A stretch of DNA of 26,583 bases, from positions 1 through 26,583 of IMG/VR virus record IMGVR_UViG_3300048032_000440; one strand, 5' to 3'. Shown one piece after another: positions 20,356 to 26,583 of the stretch; position 1 is the first letter of the stretch; every line of letters begins with the position of its first letter. Source of the DNA: a virus. A model generated the notes under the pieces. It was not told the origin of the DNA. It did not search any database and saw only the letters and a list, made by a program, of their open reading frames with translations. Position numbers and translations under genes: made by a program.

Positions 20356-20586
20356 TTAGGCTATTTTTTTATAGTCATGGTAGCGTTTAGAATGAACCGC
20401 GCCCCGTGGGCCAAGCTCTACACAGAGCCAAAGCAAATCTTTATTTCTAACTTTAACGTGGCGATAACCCGCGCCCATTTCATCAACATGAATTACATCA
20501 ATCGGTTGACCCCAGATCTGACGCATCTTAGAGCGCTGCGCCTTGTTTAACTTTTCGATTTCGATCTTTTTCACTTCGGGTCTCAT
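20356..20586 (-). CDS. Hypothetical small basic protein
   Basis: 76 aa from the ATG at 20586, with AAGGAGG upstream; the open frame to 20631 would cross the promoter. Lys/Arg-rich first half (KKIEIEKLNKAQRSKMRQIWG) and a second half with strand-like RHVKVRNKDLLWLCVELG. First gene of its operon. Confidence 0.65.
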   Translation of the reverse strand: MRPEVKKIEIEKLNKAQRSKMRQIWGQPIDVIHVDEMGAGYRHVKVRNKDLLWLCVELGPRGAVHSKRYHDYKKIA

Positions 20587-20608
20587 TTGTTTTTTCCTCC
20601 TTACAAAA

Positions 20609-20657
20609 CTTATATGGGGGTTGATGCCCACAATGTCAATACTTTATTTACAAATAA
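20609..20657 (-). promoter_or_regulatory. Cassette promoter with conserved upstream element (site 3)
   Basis: Minus strand: -35 TTGACA (20634-20639); -10 TATAAG (20609-20614) at 19 bp, or overlapping CATATA at 17 bp. The upstream element TTATTTACAAATAA (20644-20657, plus-strand reading) is intact and 4 bp from the -35. It drives the genes from 20586 downward. Confidence 0.7.
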
Positions 20658-20679
20658 GTGACACTGCGGGCAACTTTTT

Positions 20680-21036
20680 TTATGAGCCTAGCGCGTCCTC
20701 ATATCGGTTCATGAAAACAGCCATTGCGACAGAGAGATCTTTGAGGCTGGCATTCTCAGCGCATTCTCTGATCGTGACCCAAGCGTGTGGCTTGCCTTGC
20801 GGGTAAACGCGGGAGGCCAGATCACCAACAGGGGCATCGGCTGGATCTGTGCCGCTAGGGGCCACAGGAGCGCCCGTGAGTGCGTATTTGCTAAGGCGCT
20901 GCATGATAGGGGCCAACAGAGCGACAACCTCATCAGGCGATGCCTTATTGCTGGACGCTGATTTTTCGATCAGGTCGAGATAGTCGCACATTTTGGCAAC
21001 GCGGCCATGATTTGAATTGTTAGAAAAGTTTGACAT
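20680..21036 (-). CDS. Hypothetical protein
   Basis: 118 aa with GGAGG before ATG. An N-terminal helical half, an Ala/Pro/Gly-rich middle and a helical end. No motif recognised. It is the last gene of the run 21587 to 20680, stopping just upstream of the next promoter. Confidence 0.65.
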   Translation of the reverse strand: MSNFSNNSNHGRVAKMCDYLDLIEKSASSNKASPDEVVALLAPIMQRLSKYALTGAPVAPSGTDPADAPVGDLASRVYPQGKPHAWVTIRECAENASLKDLSVAMAVFMNRYEDALGS

Positions 21037-21062
21037 TTTTTTGCCTCCATAGGCTGTTGAAA

Positions 21063-21167
21063 TTATAAGAGAGCGGGTGCGACTATTGCCGCGTTGATTA
21101 TTAGAATGACGATGACTTTGTAGATCAGCGGCAAAGTCTCAAGCCAAACAAAGATCCGGTCTAGCAT
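21063..21167 (-). CDS. 34-aa single-TM mini-protein
   Basis: 34 aa; ATG at 21167, preceded by AAGGAGG (complement of 21174-21181), TAA at 21063-21065. After LDRIFVWLETLPLIYK comes a hydrophobic helix VIVILIINAAIVAPALL. It overlaps the previous gene's stop by 7 nt. The strong ribosome site and overlap support it. Confidence 0.6.
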   Translation of the reverse strand: MLDRIFVWLETLPLIYKVIVILIINAAIVAPALL

Positions 21168-21382
21168 TTTTCTTCCTCCTTTCTTCTTAGCAGTTCCAGC
21201 ATATAGCCCCGATACATCTCAGAGCAGATTTCGCTGTTGACGATTTCGTAAGCCTTCGCAATCTCTGGATCTGCTTTGTCCAGTTCCAAATGTTTGACAG
21301 TTGCGAGACCAACCAGAATTTCAGAATGACCAAGTGCAGCACCAATCTTGCGAATGATTTTATAGGCGGCTTTTTTGTGCAT
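21161..21382 (-). CDS. Hypothetical small protein
   Basis: 73 aa with AAGGAG before ATG. Basic start (HKKAAYKIIRKIG), helical throughout and ending in a charged tip (LLRRKEEEKC). Unknown function. Confidence 0.6.
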   Translation of the reverse strand: MHKKAAYKIIRKIGAALGHSEILVGLATVKHLELDKADPEIAKAYEIVNSEICSEMYRGYMLELLRRKEEEKC

Positions 21383-21408
21383 CTAATTTTCTCCTTGGGT
21401 TGGTGGGT

Positions 21409-21422
21409 GGGGCCGAAGCCCC
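21409..21422 (-). promoter_or_regulatory. UUCG tetraloop stem-loop between genes
   Basis: On the minus strand GGGGC-TTCG-GCCCC, an especially stable hairpin, between the stop at 21429 and the AAGGAG of the 21382 gene. No T-tract. Confidence 0.6.
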
Positions 21423-21428
21423 TTCCTG

Positions 21429-21587
21429 TTAGCCTGTGAAGGCGTTTTTTGTAGCGATGGCAAATGACACGAAATCAAAAGCGGCTTGGAACCAGTTGCC
21501 TTCTGCGGCGCTCATGCAAAGGCATGAAAGTGCGTCCATTGCGGTTACTGCGGCTTCGGCGTCTTTGATGATTACTTTGTTGGTCAT
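21429..21587 (-). CDS. 52-aa Ala-rich protein
   Basis: 52 aa; ATG at 21587 with AGAGAGGA upstream, TAA at 21429-21431. Sequence is Ala/Phe-rich with two Cys (SCLCM) in the middle. First gene after the promoter at 21613-21659, as expected for the head of an operon. Unknown function. Confidence 0.55.
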   Translation of the reverse strand: MTNKVIIKDAEAAVTAMDALSCLCMSAAEGNWFQAAFDFVSFAIATKNAFTG

Positions 21588-21612
21588 TTGTTTTTCCTCT
21601 CTCTATGTAACT

Positions 21613-21659
21613 GTTTTAACAATTACAGACAGGGGTGTCAACAAATTATTTACAAATAA
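21613..21659 (-). promoter_or_regulatory. Cassette promoter with conserved upstream element (site 4)
   Basis: Minus strand: -35 TTGACA (21636-21641), 17-bp spacer, -10 TAAAAC (21613-21618). Intact element TTATTTACAAATAA (21646-21659, plus-strand reading) 4 bp upstream of the -35. It drives the genes from 21587 downward. Confidence 0.75.
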
Positions 21660-21667
21660 ATCAAAAA

Positions 21668-21711
21668 AAAGCAAAAAAAATGAAAAAAGTTTGGGGGGAT
21701 GGTTTCCCCCC
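21668..21711 (-). terminator. Rho-independent terminator
   Basis: On the minus strand GGGGGG (21706-21711) pairs with CCCCCC (21693-21698), followed by AAAC and long T-tracts. It sits 5 bp past the stop of the 21716-22312 gene and just upstream of the next promoter, so each sub-operon is separately controlled. Confidence 0.7.
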
Positions 21712-21715
21712 TCCC

Positions 21716-22312
21716 TTAAACAGCTTCTTCCTTTTCTCTTGCTAGGGCATCAGATGCGGCCATGATCACAGCCAGCGGCGTCATCTTTCCATCCAAGTAA
21801 TAGAAGCAGCGCGTGAAGGTCGTGCCATGCTCGTTTGTGACAAGATGGGGGGTCGCGCTAACTGGAAGCCCGCCGAACAATCTCCCGATTTCGATTGCCT
21901 CATGATATTGGGCCATCCGCTTTTCGATCATTTCATGAACCGTTTTAGTTACCTCCTTGTGCTTCTTTTCAATCCTGTCGCTCTTGGGGGCTGGCTTGAT
22001 GACATCCATCTCTTTCAATTCAGCGCGAAGGGCTACAAGCTTATCTAGGTCGGCATGAAGCGCGAGATCGAAAAGGCGCATGTGCTTTTCGCGGATTTGA
22101 TGAAGATCAAAAGGAATGGCCCAGCAATCTTCGCGTGAAAGGTGATCTAAAGAAAACTTGACGTTTGCTCTTAGCAAAAGCCTGTAAGCCCCGCTGACAT
22201 ATGCCAGCGCATCTTTCTTGTGCGACTTAGCGGCAAAAGTTCCATCTTCTTGGATCAGGCTAAAAGCTTTGTCCAAATAGTCTTGAATTTTTTTTGCTCC
22301 CATAATGTGCAT
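21716..22312 (-). CDS. Hypothetical 198-aa protein
   Basis: 198 aa, the largest product of this cassette, AAGGAG before ATG. Nearly all helical, with AYVSGAYRLLLRANVKFSLD, a long charged middle helix and a C-terminal part including RCFYYLDGKMTPLAVIMAAS. The last part resembles small phage proteins with a beta hairpin, but no family is recognised. Confidence 0.65.
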   Translation of the reverse strand: MHIMGAKKIQDYLDKAFSLIQEDGTFAAKSHKKDALAYVSGAYRLLLRANVKFSLDHLSREDCWAIPFDLHQIREKHMRLFDLALHADLDKLVALRAELKEMDVIKPAPKSDRIEKKHKEVTKTVHEMIEKRMAQYHEAIEIGRLFGGLPVSATPHLVTNEHGTTFTRCFYYLDGKMTPLAVIMAASDALAREKEEAV

Positions 22313-22322
22313 TTTTTTCTCC

Positions 22323-22508
22323 TTACCAATTTATTGCGATTTCTATTCCATCTTCCAGATGCCAAACGCCATCTGCGCCAATGTCTCTGGGATGATCTTC
22401 TTTAAGCATGGCTAAAGCGGCTAGAAGATTTTCAGCTTCGTAATAGCCCATCATGACGCCATATTCGCCTTCGATTACATAGTCATAAACGTGAAGAACT
22501 TTTTCCAT
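22323..22508 (-). CDS. Hypothetical small acidic protein
   Basis: 61 aa with AAGGAGGAAAG before ATG. Begins with strand-like VLHVYDYVIEGEYGVMMGY, then helix AENLLAALAMLKED, then an end with DGVWHLEDGIEIAI; a beta-alpha-beta layout common in small phage proteins. First gene after the promoter at 22532-22578. Confidence 0.6.
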   Translation of the reverse strand: MEKVLHVYDYVIEGEYGVMMGYYEAENLLAALAMLKEDHPRDIGADGVWHLEDGIEIAINW

Positions 22509-22531
22509 CTCTTTCCTCCTTTTCTATTGTT

Positions 22532-22578
22532 AATATAGGAACTGCCTCCATATATGTCAACAAATTATTTACAAATAA
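22532..22578 (-). promoter_or_regulatory. Cassette promoter with conserved upstream element (site 5, best copy)
   Basis: Minus strand: -35 TTGACA (22555-22560), 17-bp spacer, -10 TATATT (22532-22537); near-ideal. Element TTATTTACAAATAA (22565-22578, plus-strand reading) is intact. It drives the genes from 22508 downward. Confidence 0.8.
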
Positions 22579-22647
22579 ATTAATGATCCTGGGATTATGT
22601 AATAAAATCAATAACTTAGCTATTATCTTTTTTTGATAAACTAAGCG

Positions 22648-22656
22648 TGGTATAAG
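22648..22656 (+). promoter_or_regulatory. Extended -10 promoter for the head operon
   Basis: TGGTATAAG just 5 bp before the ATG at 22662. If used, transcription would start about at that ATG, giving a leaderless mRNA or making a downstream start (22743) the real one. Confidence 0.45.
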
Positions 22657-22661
22657 AGTTT

Positions 22662-24548
22662 ATGGCTTTTCCAGTGTATATCAAAGCGGGCAAAACCCGC
22701 CTCTCAATCGCTAAAGAGATCAGGGAAGTGAACCGTTTGAGAATGGGTTACGAGAAAAGCATGGCGCGAAAGCTCCAAAGCCTTTTCCTCAAGACAGCCA
22801 GACAAGCGGCCAAGGCTTACGAGGTCGGTAGCAATATCGAAGCGGCCACCAGAGATCTTGAGGCAGAGCTTGGGGCGGTATTTAGGGCGACATATACAAG
22901 CGTGATTGATAAGTTTGCCAGCCGTGTCACGGAGAACAGAAAGGCAGAAAGCCAATTTCAAAGCCTGATCTTTCAATATTACGCAAGAGAGGGCGCATCA
23001 AAGGTTGTGGGTGTTGCTGCAACAACCAGACGGGGCATTTTAAGGGCCATAGAGATGGGGGAAACTGAGGCGCTGGGGGTCGATAAGACAGCCAAGCTGA
23101 TCGTTGACCGCACAGGCGGCACAATAGGACGCTCAAGGGCCGCAACAATCGCAAGGACAGAAACCCATGCGGCGGCGTCTTTCGCTACTGACGAAGCCAC
23201 TAGGGAGCTAGGTTTGCCAGCCCAAAAGAAACGCTGGGTTTCTGTGGGTGATGCGAGAACACGGCCAAGCCATGCAGCGGCCAACGGTCAAGAGGTCGGG
23301 ATTGATGAGCCTTTCATCATCAGGGATAAGGGCGCTGAGATAGAAATGAAATACCCGCACGATGGATCTGGCGGGGCTTCAAATAACATAAATTGCAGAT
23401 GCTTGGCGGTTTATTTCACTGATGAGGACGATCTATTTGACGATGGCGGCGCGGAGATACCCGTTGAACCTGTTGCTCCCGCTGCGCTTGTTGTTCCAGA
23501 TGCGCCCGTTGTTTCCATTCCAGATGATCCATTTGGCCCAAATGTTCCATTTGTATTGCCAAGGAATACGGCGCTTAATGATGCCAATATTCCAATTCCC
23601 AAGAAAAGGGAAAGCTTAGATAAAATTCACGATTATGTAGACAGCAAGTTTGCAGATCCAATAGCTCAAAGAGAAATAAACGAAAATATTGGCATTAATT
23701 GGTCGCGCAGAAATCCATCCATGATAGGTAGCGTTAAGCTTTCTCAGGCCACCCCAAGGGCTTTAGCCTATGTAGCCCAGACCGTCGAAGAATTGGAATA
23801 TATGGGAAAATATATGGGCGTAATTCCGCTGCGCGGCATCGTTCATGGAAGGGGAGACCGCAACGGGGATCAGGGCGGCGGCGTAATGGGCCTAAACAAA
23901 GCGGCAATCAATGCTTATGCGGATGCTGCGGAAGGCAAAATTCCCGATTACGATGATCTAGTTAAAAAACAAGATGAAGTGAGAGCGGAATTTAGAGAGG
24001 CCAAGATGGCTTGGTGGGAGCATAGGCAAGATAATTATCCCTCCTATATGCGGCCAGAAGATTATGCAAGAATGGATAAAGATCCAATTCGCAAGAGATA
24101 TGACGATTTATCTATTCAATACAAAGAGATCGCTAATCAATTCGCAATTACCGATAATTATAGACGCAGGGGCGGGGAAAATATTCCTTACAAAATTGGG
24201 GATGATCTGTCTAAAAGGCCGTGGTCCACAAAGTCTCACTTCACTGACAATTTAGATAAAACAAGGGCTTTGATGTATCACGAATTTGGACATCATATCC
24301 ATCAAACCTACAAGCTCAAAAGCAGGTACAACCGCGGAGAGAATTATCTTGAAAGCAAGCTAACCAAGTTTTGGAACAGTAAGGAAAAATCAGAATTGGA
24401 TTATTACGCGCCCAGTAAATACGCCATGACAAATCAATATGAATATTTTGTTGAAAGTTTTGCCATGTATATGATGGACAGAACCGACTTGATCCATCCC
24501 GAAATGAAAACATTTATTGATGATTTGATAAAAGAGAGGGGAAAATAG
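22662..24548 (+). CDS. MuF-type head morphogenesis protein fused to a zinc-peptidase-like domain
   Basis: 628 aa (alternative ATG at 22743). Residues about 30-255 are the Phage_Mu_F head domain (PF04233): a long helix, GRSRAATIARTETHAAASFA, WVSVGDARTRPSHAAANGQ and NNINCRCLAVYF. MuF proteins are minor head proteins near the portal. A Pro/Val-rich linker (265-300) leads to a second domain (about 310-628) with a zinc-binding helix HEFGHHIH (H540, E541, H544) and YEYFVESFAMYMM about 50 residues later, where E594 or E598 could be a third ligand, the gluzincin-type order. MuF proteins are known to carry effector domains at this end. Function of the domain is inference. Confidence 0.8.
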   Translation: MAFPVYIKAGKTRLSIAKEIREVNRLRMGYEKSMARKLQSLFLKTARQAAKAYEVGSNIEAATRDLEAELGAVFRATYTSVIDKFASRVTENRKAESQFQSLIFQYYAREGASKVVGVAATTRRGILRAIEMGETEALGVDKTAKLIVDRTGGTIGRSRAATIARTETHAAASFATDEATRELGLPAQKKRWVSVGDARTRPSHAAANGQEVGIDEPFIIRDKGAEIEMKYPHDGSGGASNNINCRCLAVYFTDEDDLFDDGGAEIPVEPVAPAALVVPDAPVVSIPDDPFGPNVPFVLPRNTALNDANIPIPKKRESLDKIHDYVDSKFADPIAQREINENIGINWSRRNPSMIGSVKLSQATPRALAYVAQTVEELEYMGKYMGVIPLRGIVHGRGDRNGDQGGGVMGLNKAAINAYADAAEGKIPDYDDLVKKQDEVRAEFREAKMAWWEHRQDNYPSYMRPEDYARMDKDPIRKRYDDLSIQYKEIANQFAITDNYRRRGGENIPYKIGDDLSKRPWSTKSHFTDNLDKTRALMYHEFGHHIHQTYKLKSRYNRGENYLESKLTKFWNSKEKSELDYYAPSKYAMTNQYEYFVESFAMYMMDRTDLIHPEMKTFIDDLIKERGK

Positions 24549-24549
24549 C

Positions 24550-24774
24550 ATGGTAACTGTTCAAGATGTTATAGACAGGGAGAAATTGCCTTATGCTCAG
24601 AAGTTGGAAAGAGCGAGGGAACTGACATCAACAGAAAAGAAGCTTTCTCTTGACGAACAAGATGAGCTTACGGATTTAATAGTTGAGTTAGAACTGGGTG
24701 AAGCTGCGGCTATCATGGCGGCGATGGCTCAATTATACAATGATGGGCTTCTTCCGATTGATCCAGTTTATTGA
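24550..24774 (+). CDS. Hypothetical small acidic helical protein
   Basis: 74 aa, starting 2 bp after the MuF stop, with AGAGGGGA upstream. Helical and Glu/Leu/Ala-rich (KLERARELTSTEKKLSLDEQ, then LELGEAAAIMAAMAQLY). Placed between two head genes, so it may be a partner or immunity-like protein of the fused domain, but nothing shows this. Confidence 0.6.
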   Translation: MVTVQDVIDREKLPYAQKLERARELTSTEKKLSLDEQDELTDLIVELELGEAAAIMAAMAQLYNDGLLPIDPVY

Positions 24775-24833
24775 AAAGGCTGATGGTGGTTTAAATTACT
24801 TCTACAATATGGTAGATTGCGAATAATGAAAAC

Positions 24834-24847
24834 GTGAGGACGCTCAC
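24834..24847 (+). promoter_or_regulatory. Hairpin covering the ribosome site of the prohead protease
   Basis: GTGAG-GACG-CTCAC forms a 5-bp hairpin that contains the GAGG ribosome site and ends one base before the ATG at 24849. It could hold back translation of the protease. Confidence 0.45.
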
Positions 24848-24848
24848 C

Positions 24849-25682
24849 ATGCCGTTACCAAAGCCCAATAGTGGCGAAACAGAAGCAGATTTTATGGGTC
24901 GCTGTATGGGCGATGATAAAGTCGTTTCTGAATATCCAAGCAGAACCCAACGGGCAGCGGTTTGCTTGTCCAGTTATGGCAAGTCAGAACCAAAGGAAAA
25001 TGAAATGAGTGATGATATTGAGTTCAAAGATGAAACTCTTGATGTGAAATTCGACATCAAGGCAATGGACAGAGATGAGGAAAAGGGCGAGTTCAGCGGT
25101 TACGGCTCTATCTTTGGCAACAAAGATCTTGGAAATGATGTTGTGGTCGAGGGCGCTTTTGCTAAATCTATTGGGCGCAAGGGTGCAAAGGCCGTTAAAA
25201 TGCTTTACCAGCATCGGGCTGACGAACCAATCGGGGTCTTTGATGAAATCATTGAGGATGAACGTGGCCTTAAAGTAAAAGGTCGTTTGGCAATGGGAAC
25301 TCAGCGTGGCCGCGAAGTTTATGAATTGATGAAAATGGGCGCTATTGATGGCTTGTCTATTGGCTATCGCGTCGATGCAAAGGGATACGACTACGATGAC
25401 AAGCGCAAGCGCCGTTATCTCAAGTCAGTAGATCTTATGGAGATTTCTGCCGTAACCTTTCCCATGAACCCCAAAGCTAGGGTTTCAGCGGTAAAGACCG
25501 ACAGAACAGTCCGTGAATGGGAAGAAGTCCTGCGGGATGCAGCGGAACTTTCCAGAAGCGAGGCGAAAGTTGCAGCTTCGGCTGTAGCAAAGGCACTGGA
25601 ACAGCGGGATGCTGGCGCTCAGGAAATGCCTTCTGAACTGGTAAGCGAGTTAGATCGCCTAACCAATATCCTTAAATCCTAA
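24849..25682 (+). CDS. Prohead serine protease (HK97 family, S78)
   Basis: 277 aa from the ATG at 24849, with GAGG upstream; a GTG at 24834 is possible but falls in the hairpin. An N-terminal phage block PLPKPNSGE...FMGRCMGDD..EYP...QRAAVC (residues 2-45) precedes the protease core: GEFSGYGSIFGN, the catalytic His in MLYQHRADEPIG (H122) and Ser in DGLSIGYRV (S170), ISAVTFPMNP near 200-210. It cleaves the scaffold part of the capsid protein during head maturation. The C-terminal 60 residues are a charged helix that may act as scaffold. Confidence 0.92.
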   Translation: MPLPKPNSGETEADFMGRCMGDDKVVSEYPSRTQRAAVCLSSYGKSEPKENEMSDDIEFKDETLDVKFDIKAMDRDEEKGEFSGYGSIFGNKDLGNDVVVEGAFAKSIGRKGAKAVKMLYQHRADEPIGVFDEIIEDERGLKVKGRLAMGTQRGREVYELMKMGAIDGLSIGYRVDAKGYDYDDKRKRRYLKSVDLMEISAVTFPMNPKARVSAVKTDRTVREWEEVLRDAAELSRSEAKVAASAVAKALEQRDAGAQEMPSELVSELDRLTNILKS

Positions 25683-25700
25683 ACAGAAAGGTTGATTGTC

Positions 25701-26583
25701 ATGGATGATAATCTCAAAACTTATCTGGAAGGGCTGAACGGTGCTTTTGAAGAATTTAAAGCAACAAACGATCAGCGCCTTGCAGAAATCGAAAAGAAAG
25801 GCGAAGCCGATCCGTTGGTAGAAGCCAAATTGTCAAAGATCGAAGCCGATCTGGACCGTTTTGAAACTGTAAACCAAAAATTGGTTCAACAGGAAAAAGC
25901 TTCCGAAGGTTTCGCTGAGAAACTTGACGGTATTGAAACACTCTTGAAGCGTCCAAATTCTGGCGTTGAAACCAAGAGCGTTGATATTGCTGTTAAGGCT
26001 TGGGACACTTTCATGCGTAAAGGCAACGAAGGCTTAGACGCCGACGAAGTTAAAGCGTTGACAGTTGGAACAGCCGCCACAGCGGGTAACTTGGCTCCAG
26101 AGGAATATGTTGCTGAGTTAATTAAGATCGTAACTGAAATCTCACCAGTTCGTTCTGTTGCTCGCGTTCGCGCCACAAACTCCAAAGAAATTGAAATCCC
26201 ACAGAAAACCGCAAACTTTGCGGCAGCGTGGACGGCGGAAACAGGCACACGTTCCGAAACCACTGGCTACACAACAGCCTTGAAAACCATCGCTACTCAC
26301 GAGCAGTATGCAATGGTGGACATTTCTAGCCAGCTACTTGAGGATTCAGCTTTCGACATGGAAGCCGAGATGAATCAGGAATTTGCAGAGCAATTTGCAA
26401 AGGGTGAAGGAAATGCGTTTATCGTTGGTAATGGCACAAACAAGCCCACGGGTATAACAAACGGTAACGTTGTTGCTCACACCGCTACTGGTGCGGCATC
26501 GGCGGCTATCACTACTGATAACCTGATGGACTTGGTTCACGGCTTGAAATCAGAGTATGCGGCCAACGCTACAATGATGTTCA
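25701..26583 (+). CDS. Major capsid protein, HK97 fold (3' partial)
   Basis: Open from ATG at 25701 to the window end (294 codons), so the C-terminus is missing. Ribosome site AAAGG lies upstream. Residues 1 to about 105 are a charged coiled-coil delta domain (scaffold, removed by the protease). The capsid core follows: TVGTAATAGNLAPEEYVAEL, ISPVRSVARV, PQKTANFAAAWTAETG, ATHEQYAMVDISSQLLEDS and FIVGNGTNKPTGI, in the order of the Phage_capsid family (PF05065). It forms the icosahedral shell. It directly follows its protease, as in HK97. Confidence 0.93.
   Translation, partial: MDDNLKTYLEGLNGAFEEFKATNDQRLAEIEKKGEADPLVEAKLSKIEADLDRFETVNQKLVQQEKASEGFAEKLDGIETLLKRPNSGVETKSVDIAVKAWDTFMRKGNEGLDADEVKALTVGTAATAGNLAPEEYVAELIKIVTEISPVRSVARVRATNSKEIEIPQKTANFAAAWTAETGTRSETTGYTTALKTIATHEQYAMVDISSQLLEDSAFDMEAEMNQEFAEQFAKGEGNAFIVGNGTNKPTGITNGNVVAHTATGAASAAITTDNLMDLVHGLKSEYAANATMMF

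Noticed and set aside
22979-23284. 101-aa minus-strand open frame in the MuF gene
   Set aside because: Antisense shadow of the conserved MuF domain.
26346-26540. 64-aa minus-strand open frame in the capsid gene
   Set aside because: Antisense shadow of the conserved capsid core.

Overview
This window is almost entirely a tailed dsDNA bacteriophage genome, or an assembled phage contig, of siphovirus type with an HK97-type head. It starts inside the tape measure gene and stops inside the major capsid gene, so both end genes are partial. The head-tail connectors, tail tube and front of the tape measure must lie outside it. The host is not shown directly. A GTA-type three-TM holin, a SleB-like hydrolase, an FkbM methyltransferase and moderate-to-low GC fit a phage of a (probably aquatic) alphaproteobacterium; this is inference. 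I see no integrase, tRNA, CRISPR array, insertion sequence or rRNA, and no convincing lysogeny repressor, so lifestyle is undecided.

Layout: (1) 1-4810, plus strand: end of the tape measure, one distal-tail-like protein, then a tightly overlapping row of small membrane proteins including a GTA-type holin, a GH19 endolysin and an FkbM methyltransferase. (2) 4811-5110: convergent junction with two minus-strand terminators and a pair of direct repeats. (3) 5111-8204, minus strand: a cassette of small genes holding two paralogous HTH proteins around a SleB-like cell wall hydrolase, an AT-hook/HTH protein and many unknowns. (4) 8333-8767, plus strand: a lone RusA resolvase gene. (5) 8742-12303, minus strand: recombination and ssDNA module (Ref-like HNH nuclease, zinc-ribbon protein, possible ninB/DUF1367-type protein, winged helix protein, SSB, Erf annealase, Gp157). 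(6) 12304-12713: a gene-free control region with a palindrome, promoters and a strongly folded leader. (7) 12714-14233, plus strand: lambda-O-like initiator with iterons inside the gene, a possible helicase loader and an unknown, closed by a terminator. (8) 14423-18316, plus strand: small and large terminase and an unusually long portal. (9) 18319-22508, minus strand: a second cassette of small unknown genes, splitting the head genes. (10) 22662-26583, plus strand: MuF head protein fused to a zinc-peptidase-like domain, small unknown, prohead protease and major capsid protein.

The most notable signal is one promoter design repeated five times, always on the minus strand and only in the two small-gene cassettes. 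It has a TTGACA-type -35 box and, exactly 4 bp upstream of it, a 14-bp near-palindrome (TTATTTGTAAATAA on the minus strand). It looks like a phage regulon, or a dedicated UP element, that switches on both accessory blocks together. Other points of interest are the in-gene origin iterons, the folded RNA before the initiator gene, the portal with extra C-terminal modules, the MuF-metallopeptidase fusion, and several 30-58 aa genes, some of them single-TM proteins, locked into the operons by overlapping start and stop codons.
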